NCBI RefSeq assembly: GCF_014200725.1
Contig: NZ_JACHCL010000002.1
Span: 992,001-1,056,000 of the forward strand
Reading direction: 5' to 3'
Origin: Janthinobacterium silvisoli
Lineage (GTDB): Bacteria; Pseudomonadota; Gammaproteobacteria; Burkholderiales; Burkholderiaceae_D
DNA length: 64,000 bases
Translations under genes and position numbers: made by a program
Shown here: positions 27,150 to 37,107 of the stretch, one piece after another
Numbering within the stretch: the first letter of the stretch is position 1
How the letters are laid out: each line of letters begins with the position of its first letter
Notes under the pieces: model-generated
The model's input: the letters and a program-made list of their open reading frames with translations, nothing else
Told to the model about the DNA's origin: nothing
Database searches by the model: none

Positions 27150-27302
27150 CACCGGCAGCAGCGCGGGCGTAGCCGGTTTGAATAAATCGGCATGCAACTC
27201 GCGGCGCCACGTGAACAGCATATTGGCGTTGATGTTGCCCTGCTGCGCCAGCTGCGATACCGAGATATCATGTGCGCAAGCCGCGATGTCTTGCCCCGCA
27301 GA
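27150..27302 (-). pseudogene. IS66-like TnpA (OrfA) remnant
   Basis: The minus strand encodes ACAHDISVSQLAQQGNINAN followed by MLFTWRRELHADLF and PATPALLPV. This is the helix-turn-helix core of IS66-family accessory protein TnpA, in which a V-x-x-[IL]-A...G-[IV]-NANLLF-x-WRR pattern is usual. No proper start is present, the N-terminus is lost, and the frame continues into unrelated sequence. It borders the small exported gene on one side and the chemoreceptor on the other. Confidence 0.65.
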
Positions 27303-27315
27303 CTTTGAACTGGTC

Positions 27316-28917
27316 CTAAGAACTCGCCCTGAGCGCTTGCCCATCATGGCACCGCTCCAGCTTGAACAGCGCCATCGCCTGTTCCAGCCTCAGCGTCTGC
27401 GCCTGCAGTTCGGCCGAAGCGGACGCCGACTGTTCCACCAGCGCCGCGTTCTGCTGCGTCACTTCATCCATCTGCGTCACCGCCCGGTTGACCTGGCCGA
27501 TGCCATTGCTTTGCTCGCGCGAAGCGGAGGCGATTTCAGCCATGATGCCGTGCACGCCCTGCACCGCGCCCAGCATTTCAGCGCTGCTGGCGCCCGCCTG
27601 GGCCGCCAGTTGTGCGCCCGCTTCGACCTGCGCCAAAGAAGCCGTGATCAGCTGCTTGATTTCGCTGGCGGCCGACGAGCAGCGCTGTGCAAGGCTGCGC
27701 ACTTCACCTGCGACGACGGCAAAACCGCGTCCCTGGTCGCCAGCGCGCGCCGCTTCCACGGCCGCATTCAAGGCCAGGATATTGGTCTGGAAGGCGATGC
27801 CTTCGATAATACCCGTAATATCGCCGATCTTCTTGGAAGACGCGTTAATCTCGGCCATCATATGCACCATCTGGCCGACGATTTCGCCCCCCTTGCCGGC
27901 CAGACCGTGGGCCTTGCCCGCCATGTCGCTCGCTTGCACGGCGTTGCCGCTGTTTTGCTGCACCGTGGCTGCCAGTTGTTCCATGCTCGACGCCGTCTGC
28001 TGCAAGGCCGAGGCCTGCGCTTCCGTGCGGCCCGACAAATCCATATTGCCGGCCGCGATTTCACGGCTGGCCACGCTGATTTGCAGGAAGTTACCGCGCA
28101 CATCGCCGACGATGGAGTGCAGGTTCACGCGCAATTGCCGCAAGGAGCGCAGCAACTGGCCCATCTCGTCGCGCCGCTCGGTGCCCACTTCCTGCGTCAG
28201 GTCGCCGCCCGCCATCACGTCGCAGGCCTTGCGCGCCTGGCGCAAGGGCCGCAGCACATTGCTGTGCAGCGCATGCCAAAAGCCTGCCAGTACCAGCAGC
28301 GCCAGCAAGGACAGACCCGTGACCCAGCCTGAAGCTGCAGCTGGCAGCAAGCCAGCATTCCAGGCCAGTTGCAGCAACAGCACCAGGCCCAGGAAACCCA
28401 GATTCCAAGCTATGCGTTTGGCCAGCGCCATGTCGCGCAAACGCAGCAGCTTGGCCAGCGGGCCCGTGCGCATGGCCGCTCCCTGGCGGATGACGACACC
28501 ATGCGCCTGCCCCGCCTTGATGCGCGCATACAGGGCTGCCGCCTGGACCACATGCTGGCGGCTCGGCTTGGTGCGCACGGACATATAGCCGACCGCTACG
28601 CCATCCTCGACCACCGGCGTGACGTTGGCCAGCACCCAGTAATAATCGCCATTCTTGCAGCGGTTCTTGACCATGCCGCTCCAGGAACGGCCCGAGCGGA
28701 TGGTGGCCCAGAAATCGGCAAACGCTTCGACCGGCATGTCGGGATGGCGCAGTATATTTTGCGGCGCGCCTATCAATTCTTCGGCGCTATAGCCGCTGAC
28801 GGCGATGAAATAAGGGTTGGCGTAGGTGATATTGCCTTGCAAGTCGGTAGTCGAGACGATGGTCTCGGTATCGCTCAGATTGATCTCGGTATCGCTGACG
28901 GGAAGATTGAGACGCAT
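27316..28917 (-). CDS. Aer-like methyl-accepting chemotaxis protein with PAS sensor
   Basis: 533 residues. An N-terminal PAS domain (about 15-125) contains [36 protein letters not shown] and [15 protein letters not shown], as in the Aer redox/energy sensor. Two membrane helices (about 165-205) follow, then HAMP and the signalling domain with methylation helices and the tip [22 protein letters not shown]. The ATG at 28917 is six bases after GAGGA; an earlier ATG at 28923 abuts it and 29007 lacks support. It is transcribed alone. It probably steers the flagellar system encoded at 1-6181 toward favourable redox conditions. Confidence 0.93.
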   Translation of the reverse strand: MRLNLPVSDTEINLSDTETIVSTTDLQGNITYANPYFIAVSGYSAEELIGAPQNILRHPDMPVEAFADFWATIRSGRSWSGMVKNRCKNGDYYWVLANVTPVVEDGVAVGYMSVRTKPSRQHVVQAAALYARIKAGQAHGVVIRQGAAMRTGPLAKLLRLRDMALAKRIAWNLGFLGLVLLLQLAWNAGLLPAAASGWVTGLSLLALLVLAGFWHALHSNVLRPLRQARKACDVMAGGDLTQEVGTERRDEMGQLLRSLRQLRVNLHSIVGDVRGNFLQISVASREIAAGNMDLSGRTEAQASALQQTASSMEQLAATVQQNSGNAVQASDMAGKAHGLAGKGGEIVGQMVHMMAEINASSKKIGDITGIIEGIAFQTNILALNAAVEAARAGDQGRGFAVVAGEVRSLAQRCSSAASEIKQLITASLAQVEAGAQLAAQAGASSAEMLGAVQGVHGIMAEIASASREQSNGIGQVNRAVTQMDEVTQQNAALVEQSASASAELQAQTLRLEQAMALFKLERCHDGQALRASS

Positions 28918-29082
28918 GGTCATTCCTCGGCTGTCGCCCGTGCACCGGCGGTGAAGGGGCACACCACGCACTGGCAAGGCGCCAGCCTGTCGTGTGCAAT
29001 GAACCATTCATTCTAATATTGAATTGTTAATCTGAGAGCAATTTCTCATTGCGGCTTTTTAAGCCGTATTCAACGAGGTACT

Positions 29083-29667
29083 TCAGCGAGGTACATAACG
29101 CCAGCCAGCCTTCTCCAAGGCAAACTTCAGCTCGGTCTGGATATCGTCGGGACGGCCAGGCACGCTCAGCACGGTGGCGCACTCAAGATAACCCGTCTTG
29201 CGATTCACATCGCAGTCATTGATGGCCTTGACCTGCATGGTGGTCTGCGCTTCCTGCATCTGCTGATCCTTGGCCAACTCGGGATTGTTGGCCACTTCCT
29301 GTTTCGCCCAGGCACGTATCAGCGCTTGCGCTTCGGCTGGCGCCGGCCCGGCAAATTTGGCGTGCTTGCGCTCGACGCCGACCCAGCTATCGCCCTCCTG
29401 GCGCAGCGGCAAGACCGTAAAGCCATCACGCATGCCAGCACTCATGCCCACCAGGCAGACGACCTGATCCTTGAACTCAGGCTCTTGCGCCTGCTGGCAA
29501 CCCAGCAGGCTGGTGACCTTGACAGGAATCGGCACGGACGATTTTTGCTTCGCTACCCCGGCCTGCACGGCAGCGTTGATTTGCTCTTGCGTGGGCATGG
29601 GAGCAGCGTGGAGGGACAAGCTAGCAAACAGGGTCGTAGCGGTCAGGGCGATGGTGGTCAGGCGCAT
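29083..29667 (-). CDS. Small exported protein of unknown function
   Basis: 194 residues. A signal peptide (MRLTTIALTATTLFASLSLHA, cut before APMPTQ) precedes a polar mature region with two possible disulfide cysteine pairs (LLGCQQAQ, VVCLVG; NDCDVNR, LECATVL). The ATG at 29665-29667 is chosen because it begins the signal peptide; the frame open to 29706 adds an implausible Cys-rich start. No family recognised. It lies alone between the chemoreceptor and the divergent S9 peptidase. Confidence 0.65.
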   Translation of the reverse strand: MRLTTIALTATTLFASLSLHAAPMPTQEQINAAVQAGVAKQKSSVPIPVKVTSLLGCQQAQEPEFKDQVVCLVGMSAGMRDGFTVLPLRQEGDSWVGVERKHAKFAGPAPAEAQALIRAWAKQEVANNPELAKDQQMQEAQTTMQVKAINDCDVNRKTGYLECATVLSVPGRPDDIQTELKFALEKAGWRYVPR

Positions 29668-29880
29668 GGAAGAAACTCGGCAGAAAAAAGAAGCGCACTC
29701 TAGCACTTTTCACAAAAGCAGGGTTTCCAATAGCGCAACACGTCCATCCTGTTGGCAAGCAGCCCTGGCGCTAAAAGCCGCTGGGGCCGGCGCTTTATTG
29801 CTATGATACTGGCCTGCCGGCGGTACAGCCGGTTACGTCTATATCAAATTAATAACGTCGTAATAAAAACGGGAGTTCGA

Positions 29881-31965
29881 ATGAGTTTACGTCTGCTGCT
29901 CTTGGGAGCATTCAGTGCCGCCATGGCCACCACGGCCGCCGTCCCGGCGCTGGCCGCGCCACGCGGTTTCACCGTCGAAGACATGGTCGCCATGGAACGG
30001 GTCGGTCATCCGGTCCTGTCGCCGGACGCCACGCGCGTGGTCTACACGGTGCGCAGCACCAACCTGGACAAGAATCGCGGCAACACGCAGTTGTGGCTGA
30101 TCGACTTGCGCGCGCCGAACGCGGCGCCACGCCAGCTGACGCGCGGCGAAGCCAGCGCCAGCGATCCTGAATGGTCGCCCAACGGCGACGTGATCTACTT
30201 CCTGTCCGGCCGCTCCGGCTCCTCGCAAGTATGGCAACTGCCCTTGAACGGCGGCGAAGCGTCGAAAGTGACCGACCTGCCGCTGGACGTGGACACCTTC
30301 CGCCTGTCGCCACAGGGCGACCGCCTGGCCTTCAGTATGGGCGTCTTCCTCGATTGCGCCGACATCGCCTGCACCAAAAAGCGCCTCGATGACAAGACGA
30401 AGAACAAGGCTAGCGGCATGGTCTACGACCAGCTGTTCGTGCGCCACTGGGATACCTGGGCCGATGGCCGCCGCAATGTGCTGTACTCGGCGCCTATCGA
30501 CACTTCTGGCCGCGTCAGCGCCACGCCGGTCAGCCTGAGCGGCACGCTGGATGGCGACACGCCATCGAAACCATTCGGCGACAATGGCGAATACCATTTC
30601 AGCCCGGACGGCAAGACAGTCGCCTTCTCGGTCCGCGTGGCTGGCCGCACCGAATCGTGGTCGACCAACTTCGACGTCTACACCGTGCCTGCCATCGGCG
30701 GCCAGGCGCCCCGCAACCTGACGCCTGAAAATCCGGCCTGGGACGCGCGCGCCACCTATTCGCCAGACGGCCGCACGCTGGCCTACGTGGCCATGACCAA
30801 GCCAGGCTTTGAAGCAGACCGTTTCCACCTGGTGCTGATGGATGTCGCCACCGGCAAGAAACGTACCCTGGCTGACGACTGGGACCGTTCGGTCGCCGAC
30901 TTCCGCTGGACGCCGGACGGCAAGGGCTTCCTGGTCGCCGCCGATGATATCGGCCAGCACCGCCTGTTCCATATCGACGCCGCCAACGGCAAGGTTGCCG
31001 CCCTGACGGGCAAGGGCGCCGTCGGCGAATTCGACGTGCGCGGCAATACCATCGTGCTGACCCACGCCAGCCTGGCTGGCGGCGCGCAGCTGTACTCGCG
31101 CAAGCTCGATGCAAAGACCGACACCGCGCCAATGGTGCAGCTGACCAAGCAGAATGCGGCAGCATTGGCTGACGTGCGCTTTGGCGAGTACGAGCAGTTC
31201 TCGTTCGCCGGCGCCGATGGAGAAACCGTCTACGGCCACGTGATGAAGCCATGGAACGCCAAGGCCGGTGAAAAATACCCGATCGCCTTTTTGGTACACG
31301 GCGGCCCGCAAGGCAGCTTCGGCAACAGCTGGAGCTACCGCTGGAATCCGCAAGTGTATGCAGGCGCCGGCTACGCCACCGTCTTCATCGACTTCCACGG
31401 TTCGACCGGCTATGGCCAGAAGTTCACCGATTCGATCAGCGGCGACTGGGGTGGCAAACCTTTGATCGACCTGCAAAAAGGCCTGGCGGCAGCCGTACAG
31501 AAATTCCCTTGGCTGGACCGCGAACGCAGCTGCGCCCTGGGCGCTTCGTATGGCGGCTACATGATGAACTGGATCGCCGGTAACTGGCCGGATGGCTTCA
31601 AGTGCCTGGTCAACCACGACGGCGTATTCGACAACCGCGCCATGTACTACTCGACCGAAGAACTGTGGTTCAACGAGTGGGAAAACGGCGGCCCCTACTT
31701 CAACGCCGCCGACAAGCACGAGAAATTCAATCCCGTGAACTACGTCAAAAACTGGAAAACGCCGATGCTGGTGGTGCAGGGAGACCTCGACTTCCGCATC
31801 CCGACCACGCAAGGCCTGGGCACGTTCACGGCGCTGCAGCGCCAGGGCATCCCGAGCAAGCTGCTGGTGTTCCCGGACGAAAACCACTGGGTACTGAAAC
31901 CGGCCAACTCGCTGCTGTGGCATCACACGGTGTTGAACTGGCTGGACACCTACATCAAGAAATAA
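29881..31965 (+). CDS. Secreted S9-family prolyl-oligopeptidase-type peptidase
   Basis: 694 residues with a signal peptide (MSLRLLLLGAFSAAMATTAA...ALAAP). Residues ~40-410 form a beta-propeller of PD40/WD40-like repeats (VLSPDATRVVYTV, HFSPDGKTVAFSV, TYSPDGRTLAYVA). The C-terminal alpha/beta-hydrolase has the catalytic triad S556 (GASYGGYMMNW), D637 (VVQGDLDFRIP) and H669 (DENHWVLKP). This resembles dipeptidyl-peptidase or acylaminoacyl-peptidase types that trim short peptides in the periplasm. The ATG at 29881 starts the signal peptide. A terminator follows directly, so it is monocistronic. Confidence 0.94.
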   Translation: MSLRLLLLGAFSAAMATTAAVPALAAPRGFTVEDMVAMERVGHPVLSPDATRVVYTVRSTNLDKNRGNTQLWLIDLRAPNAAPRQLTRGEASASDPEWSPNGDVIYFLSGRSGSSQVWQLPLNGGEASKVTDLPLDVDTFRLSPQGDRLAFSMGVFLDCADIACTKKRLDDKTKNKASGMVYDQLFVRHWDTWADGRRNVLYSAPIDTSGRVSATPVSLSGTLDGDTPSKPFGDNGEYHFSPDGKTVAFSVRVAGRTESWSTNFDVYTVPAIGGQAPRNLTPENPAWDARATYSPDGRTLAYVAMTKPGFEADRFHLVLMDVATGKKRTLADDWDRSVADFRWTPDGKGFLVAADDIGQHRLFHIDAANGKVAALTGKGAVGEFDVRGNTIVLTHASLAGGAQLYSRKLDAKTDTAPMVQLTKQNAAALADVRFGEYEQFSFAGADGETVYGHVMKPWNAKAGEKYPIAFLVHGGPQGSFGNSWSYRWNPQVYAGAGYATVFIDFHGSTGYGQKFTDSISGDWGGKPLIDLQKGLAAAVQKFPWLDRERSCALGASYGGYMMNWIAGNWPDGFKCLVNHDGVFDNRAMYYSTEELWFNEWENGGPYFNAADKHEKFNPVNYVKNWKTPMLVVQGDLDFRIPTTQGLGTFTALQRQGIPSKLLVFPDENHWVLKPANSLLWHHTVLNWLDTYIKK

Positions 31966-31985
31966 TGTAGTCCCCGCTTGAAAAC

Positions 31986-32019
31986 AAAAACCGCACTGCT
32001 CGCGCCGTGCGGTTTTTTT
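31986..32019. terminator. Bidirectional terminator after the S9 peptidase
   Basis: CCGCAC (31991-31996) pairs with GTGCGG (32007-32012), extended by A5 on the left and T7 on the right. It lies between convergent genes and abuts the LysR stop. Confidence 0.88.
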
Positions 32020-32920
32020 ACGCCTGGACCAGCCTGGCGCGGGCAAAGTCGATAAAGGCGCGCAAGGTGGCCGGCGTCTGGCGGCGGCTGGGGTGGTACA
32101 GATAAAAGCCTGCGGACGGCGGCGACCAGTCGTCCAGCAAGGTCTGCAATCGCCCCGACTGCAATTCAGCCTGCATCCATTGTTCGGTCCAGACGGTGAT
32201 GCCCAGGCCATCGACAGCCGCCTGCAGGGCGACGGCGCAATCGTTGACGATCAGCGAGCCTTTCACGGCCAGCTCGAAACGCTCGCCATCCCTGGCGAAT
32301 TCCCAGTGATACAAGGAAGCCAAGCCCGGACGGCGCCAGTTGATGCAGCGGTGCTGGACCAGTTCTTCCGGCGTCGATGGCGCGCCATGCGCCCGCACAT
32401 AGGCGGGCGAGGCGACGGCCACCTGGCGCAGCTCCGGCCCCAGCGCCACGGCAATCATGTCCTGGTCGATGAACTTACCCAGGCGGATGCCGGCGTCAAA
32501 GCCATGGGCAAAGATATCGCCCACGCTGTCGTCGCTGCTCAGGTCAAGCACGATATCGGGATAAGCGGCCTGGAAGTCGGCCAGCATGGGCTGGATGATG
32601 TGCAAAATGGCCATTTGCGGCGCGCAGATGCGCACCGTACCCGCTGGCTTGGCGCGAAAATCGTTGACCTGCTCGATGGCAGCGTCCAGTTCCACGAACA
32701 GGGGCGCCAGGCGGCTGTACAAACGGGCGCCCGCTTCGGTCTGCGTTACGCTGCGCGTGGTGCGGTTCAACAGGCGCACGCCGAGCCGCTCTTCCAGCCG
32801 GCGTATGGTCTGGCTCAGGGCCGATGGGGAGACGGCCAGCAGCTCAGAGGCGCGCGCAAACGTACCCAGTTCGGCCACGGCGGCAAAGGCCTTCAACTCG
32901 CTAAATTCGCTGCCGCGCAT
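32018..32920 (-). CDS. LysR-type transcriptional regulator
   Basis: 300 residues. The N-terminal helix-turn-helix (about 5-65) includes LKAFAAVAELGTFARASELL and SPSALSQTIRRLEERLGVRL, the LysR signature. The C-terminal effector domain of ~210 residues is of the CrgA/DsdC-like type. It is divergent from the amidohydrolase gene with 128 bp between, and LysR genes commonly control the divergent neighbour, so that gene and the YdcZ transporter are likely targets. Effector unknown. Confidence 0.94.
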   Translation of the reverse strand: MRGSEFSELKAFAAVAELGTFARASELLAVSPSALSQTIRRLEERLGVRLLNRTTRSVTQTEAGARLYSRLAPLFVELDAAIEQVNDFRAKPAGTVRICAPQMAILHIIQPMLADFQAAYPDIVLDLSSDDSVGDIFAHGFDAGIRLGKFIDQDMIAVALGPELRQVAVASPAYVRAHGAPSTPEELVQHRCINWRRPGLASLYHWEFARDGERFELAVKGSLIVNDCAVALQAAVDGLGITVWTEQWMQAELQSGRLQTLLDDWSPPSAGFYLYHPSRRQTPATLRAFIDFARARLVQA

Positions 32921-33048
32921 GGCGCCTCCTCAGTAAAACAAGCCGATTATGTATTCCCAGCTTCAAAACCCATGTCAATTATAGGATATTGTTGACAGAG
33001 ACTTTGGCGCCCACAATCCCTGCATCCCTATCCGATGCGAGAACCGCC

Positions 33049-34488
33049 ATGCAAACCAAGCCAAGCTCCACGCCACACTCCACCCACGCCAGCGCCATTG
33101 CCGGCGCCTTGCCCGCCGTCACCGGCCGCTTGCTGCTCAAGGGCGGCACCATCATCAGTATGGACCCTGCCATCGGCAACCTGGCGCAAGGCGACCTGCT
33201 GATCGACGGCGCGCGCATCGCCGCCATCGCCGCGCACCTCGATGTACCGGATGCACAAATCATCGACGCCAGCAACATGATCATCATGCCCGGCATGGTC
33301 GATACGCACCGCCATGCCTGGGAAGGCCAGCTGCGCCGCATCAACCCGAATTCGGCCACGCTGGAAGATTATTGCAACGCCACCCATTTCTCGTTCGCCA
33401 AATACTACCGGCCGCAAGATATGTATGTGGGTAACCTGCTCACGGCCCTGGGCTGCATCGACGCGGGCATCACCACGATGGTCGACAATTCGCACAATGC
33501 GCGCAGCGGCGCCCATTCCGATGCCGCAATCGAAGCCTTACGCGACGCCGGCATCCGTGCCGTGCACGCACCCGGCGCGCCACTGACCGGCGACTGGGAC
33601 CAGGCAGCCTGGCCGCAAGACCTGGCGCGCCTGCAAGACAAATATTTCAAAGAGCCGGAACAACTGCTGTCGCTGGCGATGATGTCGCAGATCGACCGCG
33701 ACACCTGGGCCGCCGCCCGCGCGCTGGGCCTGCGCATCGTGACCGAATTCTTTGGCAAGGAAATGGCGGGCGAACTGGCGGCGCTGCACCAGGACGGCTT
33801 GCTGGGCCCCGATAACATCTTCAACCATTGCACCGCCCTGCCCGCAGAAGCCTGGGCCATCTTGCGCGAAGCTGGCGTCAACATCAACGTCTGCCCCCGC
33901 TCGGATACGCATTACGCGCTGGAAGACGGCATGTGCTCCTACCAGGATGCCATCGGCCACGGCATGAAACCGGGCCTGAGCGTGGACAATGAAAGCTCCT
34001 ATAGCGGCGACCTGTTCATGGAAATGCGCGTGGCTTTTTACCTGCAGCGCGCCACCACCCAGGCGCACCGCCACCACCAGCACAGCGGCCACTGCCAGCA
34101 CGACGGCGACCATGCGCCTGTTCCCGAACCCGTCATGCTACGCAGCCTGCTCGAAGCGGCCACCATCGACGGCGCCGCCTGCGCGGGACTGGCCGGCCAG
34201 GTGGGCAGCCTGTCCATCGGCAAGCAGGCCGACATCGTCATGCTGCGCGCCGACGATATCAATCTGTACCCGTCGAACAATGCGCTGGGCACGGTGGTGC
34301 ACGCGGCCGAGCGGGGCAATATCGATACCGTCATCATCGGCGGGCGCATCCGCAAACAGGGTGGCAAGCTGCTGGGACTGGACGTCGCGGCGTTAAAGGC
34401 AGCCACCGAAGAATCGCGCAGCCATTTGTTTGCCGCTGCCGGCTATGTGCCCGACATGTTCGCCGAGTCTTTCACTGCACTGGCTTGA
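33049..34488 (+). CDS. Amidohydrolase-superfamily deaminase/chlorohydrolase-like enzyme
   Basis: 479 residues of the TRZ/ATZ-type amidohydrolase group, which deaminate or dehalogenate heterocycles such as nucleobases or triazines. The metal-binding HxH is in MVDTHRHAWEGQLRR, a further His in IFNHCTALP, and the metal Asp in LSVDNESSYSG. The end region GSLSIGKQADIVMLRADD is characteristic. An unusual His-rich insertion (HRHHQHSGHCQHDGDH, about residues 344-360) interrupts the late part. The ATG at 33049 follows a GAGAA site; a longer form from 32989 would overlap the LysR promoter. It is followed after 10 bp by the YdcZ gene. Confidence 0.9.
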   Translation: MQTKPSSTPHSTHASAIAGALPAVTGRLLLKGGTIISMDPAIGNLAQGDLLIDGARIAAIAAHLDVPDAQIIDASNMIIMPGMVDTHRHAWEGQLRRINPNSATLEDYCNATHFSFAKYYRPQDMYVGNLLTALGCIDAGITTMVDNSHNARSGAHSDAAIEALRDAGIRAVHAPGAPLTGDWDQAAWPQDLARLQDKYFKEPEQLLSLAMMSQIDRDTWAAARALGLRIVTEFFGKEMAGELAALHQDGLLGPDNIFNHCTALPAEAWAILREAGVNINVCPRSDTHYALEDGMCSYQDAIGHGMKPGLSVDNESSYSGDLFMEMRVAFYLQRATTQAHRHHQHSGHCQHDGDHAPVPEPVMLRSLLEAATIDGAACAGLAGQVGSLSIGKQADIVMLRADDINLYPSNNALGTVVHAAERGNIDTVIIGGRIRKQGGKLLGLDVAALKAATEESRSHLFAAAGYVPDMFAESFTALA

Positions 34489-34498
34489 GGGGCGCGCC

Positions 34499-34963
34499 AT
34501 GTCCACACTGCTTTTCATGATCGCCTTTTGCGCCGGCGCCGCGATTTCCTGCCAGGCCGCCATCAATGGCCAGTTGGCGGGCGCCATCGGCCACAACACC
34601 ATTGCCGCCGCTCTGTTTTCCTTTTTGAGCGGCAGCGTGCTGCTAGCCGTGATCGCCATAGGGCGCGGCGGCCTGCTGCCCTCGCTGGCTGCCCTGCCCG
34701 CCCAGCCCTGGTGGCGCCTGACGGGAGGTTTGCTGGGTGCGGGCGCCATCTTTTGCACGGTCATGCTGGCGCCGCGCATCGGCCTGGGCGCCCTGCTGGC
34801 CCTGGTGATCGCCGGTCAGTTGCTATCATCGCTGGCCATCGACCATTTCGGCTTGCTGGGCGTGGCCGTGCGCCAGGTCTCCTGGCTGAAAATGACAGGC
34901 GCCGCCGTGATGCTGGGCGGCGTGCTCTTGACCTTGTTCAGCGACCGGCTCACGGCTGCCTGA
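34499..34963 (+). CDS. YdcZ/DMT-superfamily small transporter
   Basis: 154 residues with five hydrophobic helices. The segments CAGAAISCQAAINGQLAGAIG near the N-terminus and GLGALLALVIAGQLLSSLAIDHFG are typical of the YdcZ (DUF606) family of drug/metabolite transporters. The ATG at 34499 follows TTGAGGGG. The 10-bp gap to the amidohydrolase gene indicates an operon, so it may move the substrate or product of that enzyme. Confidence 0.9.
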   Translation: MSTLLFMIAFCAGAAISCQAAINGQLAGAIGHNTIAAALFSFLSGSVLLAVIAIGRGGLLPSLAALPAQPWWRLTGGLLGAGAIFCTVMLAPRIGLGALLALVIAGQLLSSLAIDHFGLLGVAVRQVSWLKMTGAAVMLGGVLLTLFSDRLTAA

Positions 34964-34980
34964 CAAGCTGTCGTGCGTAA

Positions 34981-37032
34981 TCAATACGTGTTAAGGGCCT
35001 TGGCGAACTTGACGATCCATAGCCGGCTTGGACGTTCGCGGTCGTCGCCACGCGCCACGCGGATGCTGTTGGCGGCGTTGCAGCCGGCAGCACTGCTGGT
35101 GATGATGACGCCATTCGCATCGACCGTGCACTTGGTGACGTCGGCATCTGCCACTTCCAGGCCGGCAGCGTCGAAGACCTTGGTCTTCAAGCCGAAGTCG
35201 TTGTCATTGGCCAGCGCGATGGTGGAGCCGTCGACCAGGGTCAGGCCTTCCGCTTTTTCTGCCGCCCAGCCGATGGCGTTCAAGTCCAATAACAGCGTTT
35301 TCCTGATCGGCTTGACGGTCGACCAGTCGGCGCCGTTGACGGCCACGCCGCCCATGCTGCTTTTTTCCAGGTCCGACGTCGCCGCGTTGTACGCCGCTGC
35401 AGAAATGTCGGTGGCCGCGTTCAGGTCCACCAGCATCAGTTTATTAAATACCTTGCCCGATGGCGCGGCGCCCTGTTCGATGACAAGGAACTTGCCGCCA
35501 CCCAGCGCCACCATGTCGCCCAGCTTGGCGTTGCCCGTGCGGCCATCCTGATAATCGGCCGCATTGATTGGATAAGCATACATCTTGCCGCTGGTGCCCG
35601 TCACAGGGTCGAATTCGATCCAGCGCGTGAAGCCGGCAAAGCGCTCGACCTGCTCCGCCTTTTTCGTGACGCTATACATGGCCGTGCCATCGCTCAGGGG
35701 GCTTTGCAAAAAGGCGTACAGCTTGTCGTTACTGGCATCGAGGGTCAGGCCTTCCATGCCGCGGTTGGCGCGGCGCTTGGCGAACAGCGCGGGCAAGCCC
35801 TTGCCTGGTTCGTACTTGGCCTGGATGACGCCCGTGACTGGATCGAGCTTGACGATGAAGGGGCCATATTCGTCGGAGACCCACAGCGCATTGCGCTTCT
35901 TGTCGAGGACGATGGCTTCCGTATCGAGGCCGCCGGTATTGAAAACGGCCTTGCTGGCCGGGTCGAACTTCATGGCGTCCATCACGGGAATTTCAGCCGA
36001 ATTGCCGACCGCGCCGACCGGCACGGGCAACCCCGAGCTGTTGACGGTGCCGCTGACCTTGATCGGCGTGCTGCTTGATAGCACAGCGCCGTTCTTGCCC
36101 AGCGTGATAATGCCAAACGCGGGCGTGAAACTGGGTGAAGGGAATATCTTGCTGCCTATCGTGCCCTTGCCGGCCGGATCAGGCACCAGCGGACCATCGC
36201 CGTTCGGGCCGCGGTCCGTCAAGCCATAAAATTCCAGGTCGCCATTCGTATTCGTGCCCTTGAAAGCCAGGCCGGAACCGTAGGATGGCAAGAATCCATT
36301 CGGGAATTCGCCCTTGATCTTCGCATTCGTGCCTTCATACGGCACATAAAAACTGGTCGCCGCCTGGATCTGGTAGCGCGTCACGGTGACTTTCACTTCA
36401 CCGACAGGATGGACCTGCGTCAGCGTTTCATTGACAGGCGCGCCGGCCTTGGACGCCAGCGTATCTTCGAAATGTTCGCGCACCAGCGCGCGGCGGTCCA
36501 TATCGACGCTGCGGCCGGCGAATTTTCCGCCCAGGCTAGCCAGGTGCGCGGCCAGGGCCGTGTTGAAGGCGGCTGGCGCGGCAGAAAAGTCGAGCGTCTT
36601 GCCGGCCAGCGCGGTCTTCACCTCGCTTGTCAGCTTGATGCCGTTCGATGGATCGCTGTCCTCGTCCAGTAATTGCAGCGCCATCAGGCGGTTGATGACT
36701 TTTTCATCCTGCACGCTGGTACTGGCGGCCAGCGCCAGCGGCGTCACGACGGTATTGCACAAGGTGCTGCCCAGCGCGAGGCCACCCACGCTGAAGCTCA
36801 CCGTATCGCCAGGGTTGCACGTGAATTCCCCCTTGCCGCCGGTGCTGGCCTTGGCCGCGCTGCCCGCCACATACTCAAGGCCCTCCACCGCGCCATCGAG
36901 GAAAACGCCGGACAACGCCACCGGCTTGGCCGGCTCCGGCGTGCTGTCGCTGCCGCCACAGGCAGCCAGGCACAGGCCGGCCGCCAGGGCCAGCAAGCTC
37001 AATTTCAAATGGGGTGTGGTGACAGCGTGCAT
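34981..37032 (-). CDS. Phytase-like esterase-domain lipoprotein
   Basis: 683 residues with a lipoprotein signal (lipobox CLAACGG, Cys about residue 25). The N-terminal ~200 residues are a separate domain of unknown type. From about residue 215 on comes the 'esterase-like activity of phytase' fold: GLTDRGPNGDG, GLDTEAIVLDKKRNALWVSD, EYGPFIVKLDP, RGMEGLTLDASNDKLYAF and LANDNDFGLKTKVF. Such proteins hydrolyse phosphoesters or are periplasmic or surface phosphatases. The ATG follows GAGGC. It lies 75 bp downstream of the AraC regulator on the same strand and may be part of that transcript. Substrate not established. Confidence 0.86.
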   Translation of the reverse strand: MHAVTTPHLKLSLLALAAGLCLAACGGSDSTPEPAKPVALSGVFLDGAVEGLEYVAGSAAKASTGGKGEFTCNPGDTVSFSVGGLALGSTLCNTVVTPLALAASTSVQDEKVINRLMALQLLDEDSDPSNGIKLTSEVKTALAGKTLDFSAAPAAFNTALAAHLASLGGKFAGRSVDMDRRALVREHFEDTLASKAGAPVNETLTQVHPVGEVKVTVTRYQIQAATSFYVPYEGTNAKIKGEFPNGFLPSYGSGLAFKGTNTNGDLEFYGLTDRGPNGDGPLVPDPAGKGTIGSKIFPSPSFTPAFGIITLGKNGAVLSSSTPIKVSGTVNSSGLPVPVGAVGNSAEIPVMDAMKFDPASKAVFNTGGLDTEAIVLDKKRNALWVSDEYGPFIVKLDPVTGVIQAKYEPGKGLPALFAKRRANRGMEGLTLDASNDKLYAFLQSPLSDGTAMYSVTKKAEQVERFAGFTRWIEFDPVTGTSGKMYAYPINAADYQDGRTGNAKLGDMVALGGGKFLVIEQGAAPSGKVFNKLMLVDLNAATDISAAAYNAATSDLEKSSMGGVAVNGADWSTVKPIRKTLLLDLNAIGWAAEKAEGLTLVDGSTIALANDNDFGLKTKVFDAAGLEVADADVTKCTVDANGVIITSSAAGCNAANSIRVARGDDRERPSRLWIVKFAKALNTY

Positions 37033-37107
37033 GCGGGCCTCGGTATAGGAATCGAAGCGGCAAGCCTACCGTAACAAAGTGACAAGCAGATGACAAAAAG
37101 ACAGTGA

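Noticed and set aside
29887-32211. Very long minus-strand frame opposite the S9 peptidase
   Set aside because: Antisense shadow of a high-GC gene; the plus-strand product has a signal peptide, propeller and full catalytic triad.
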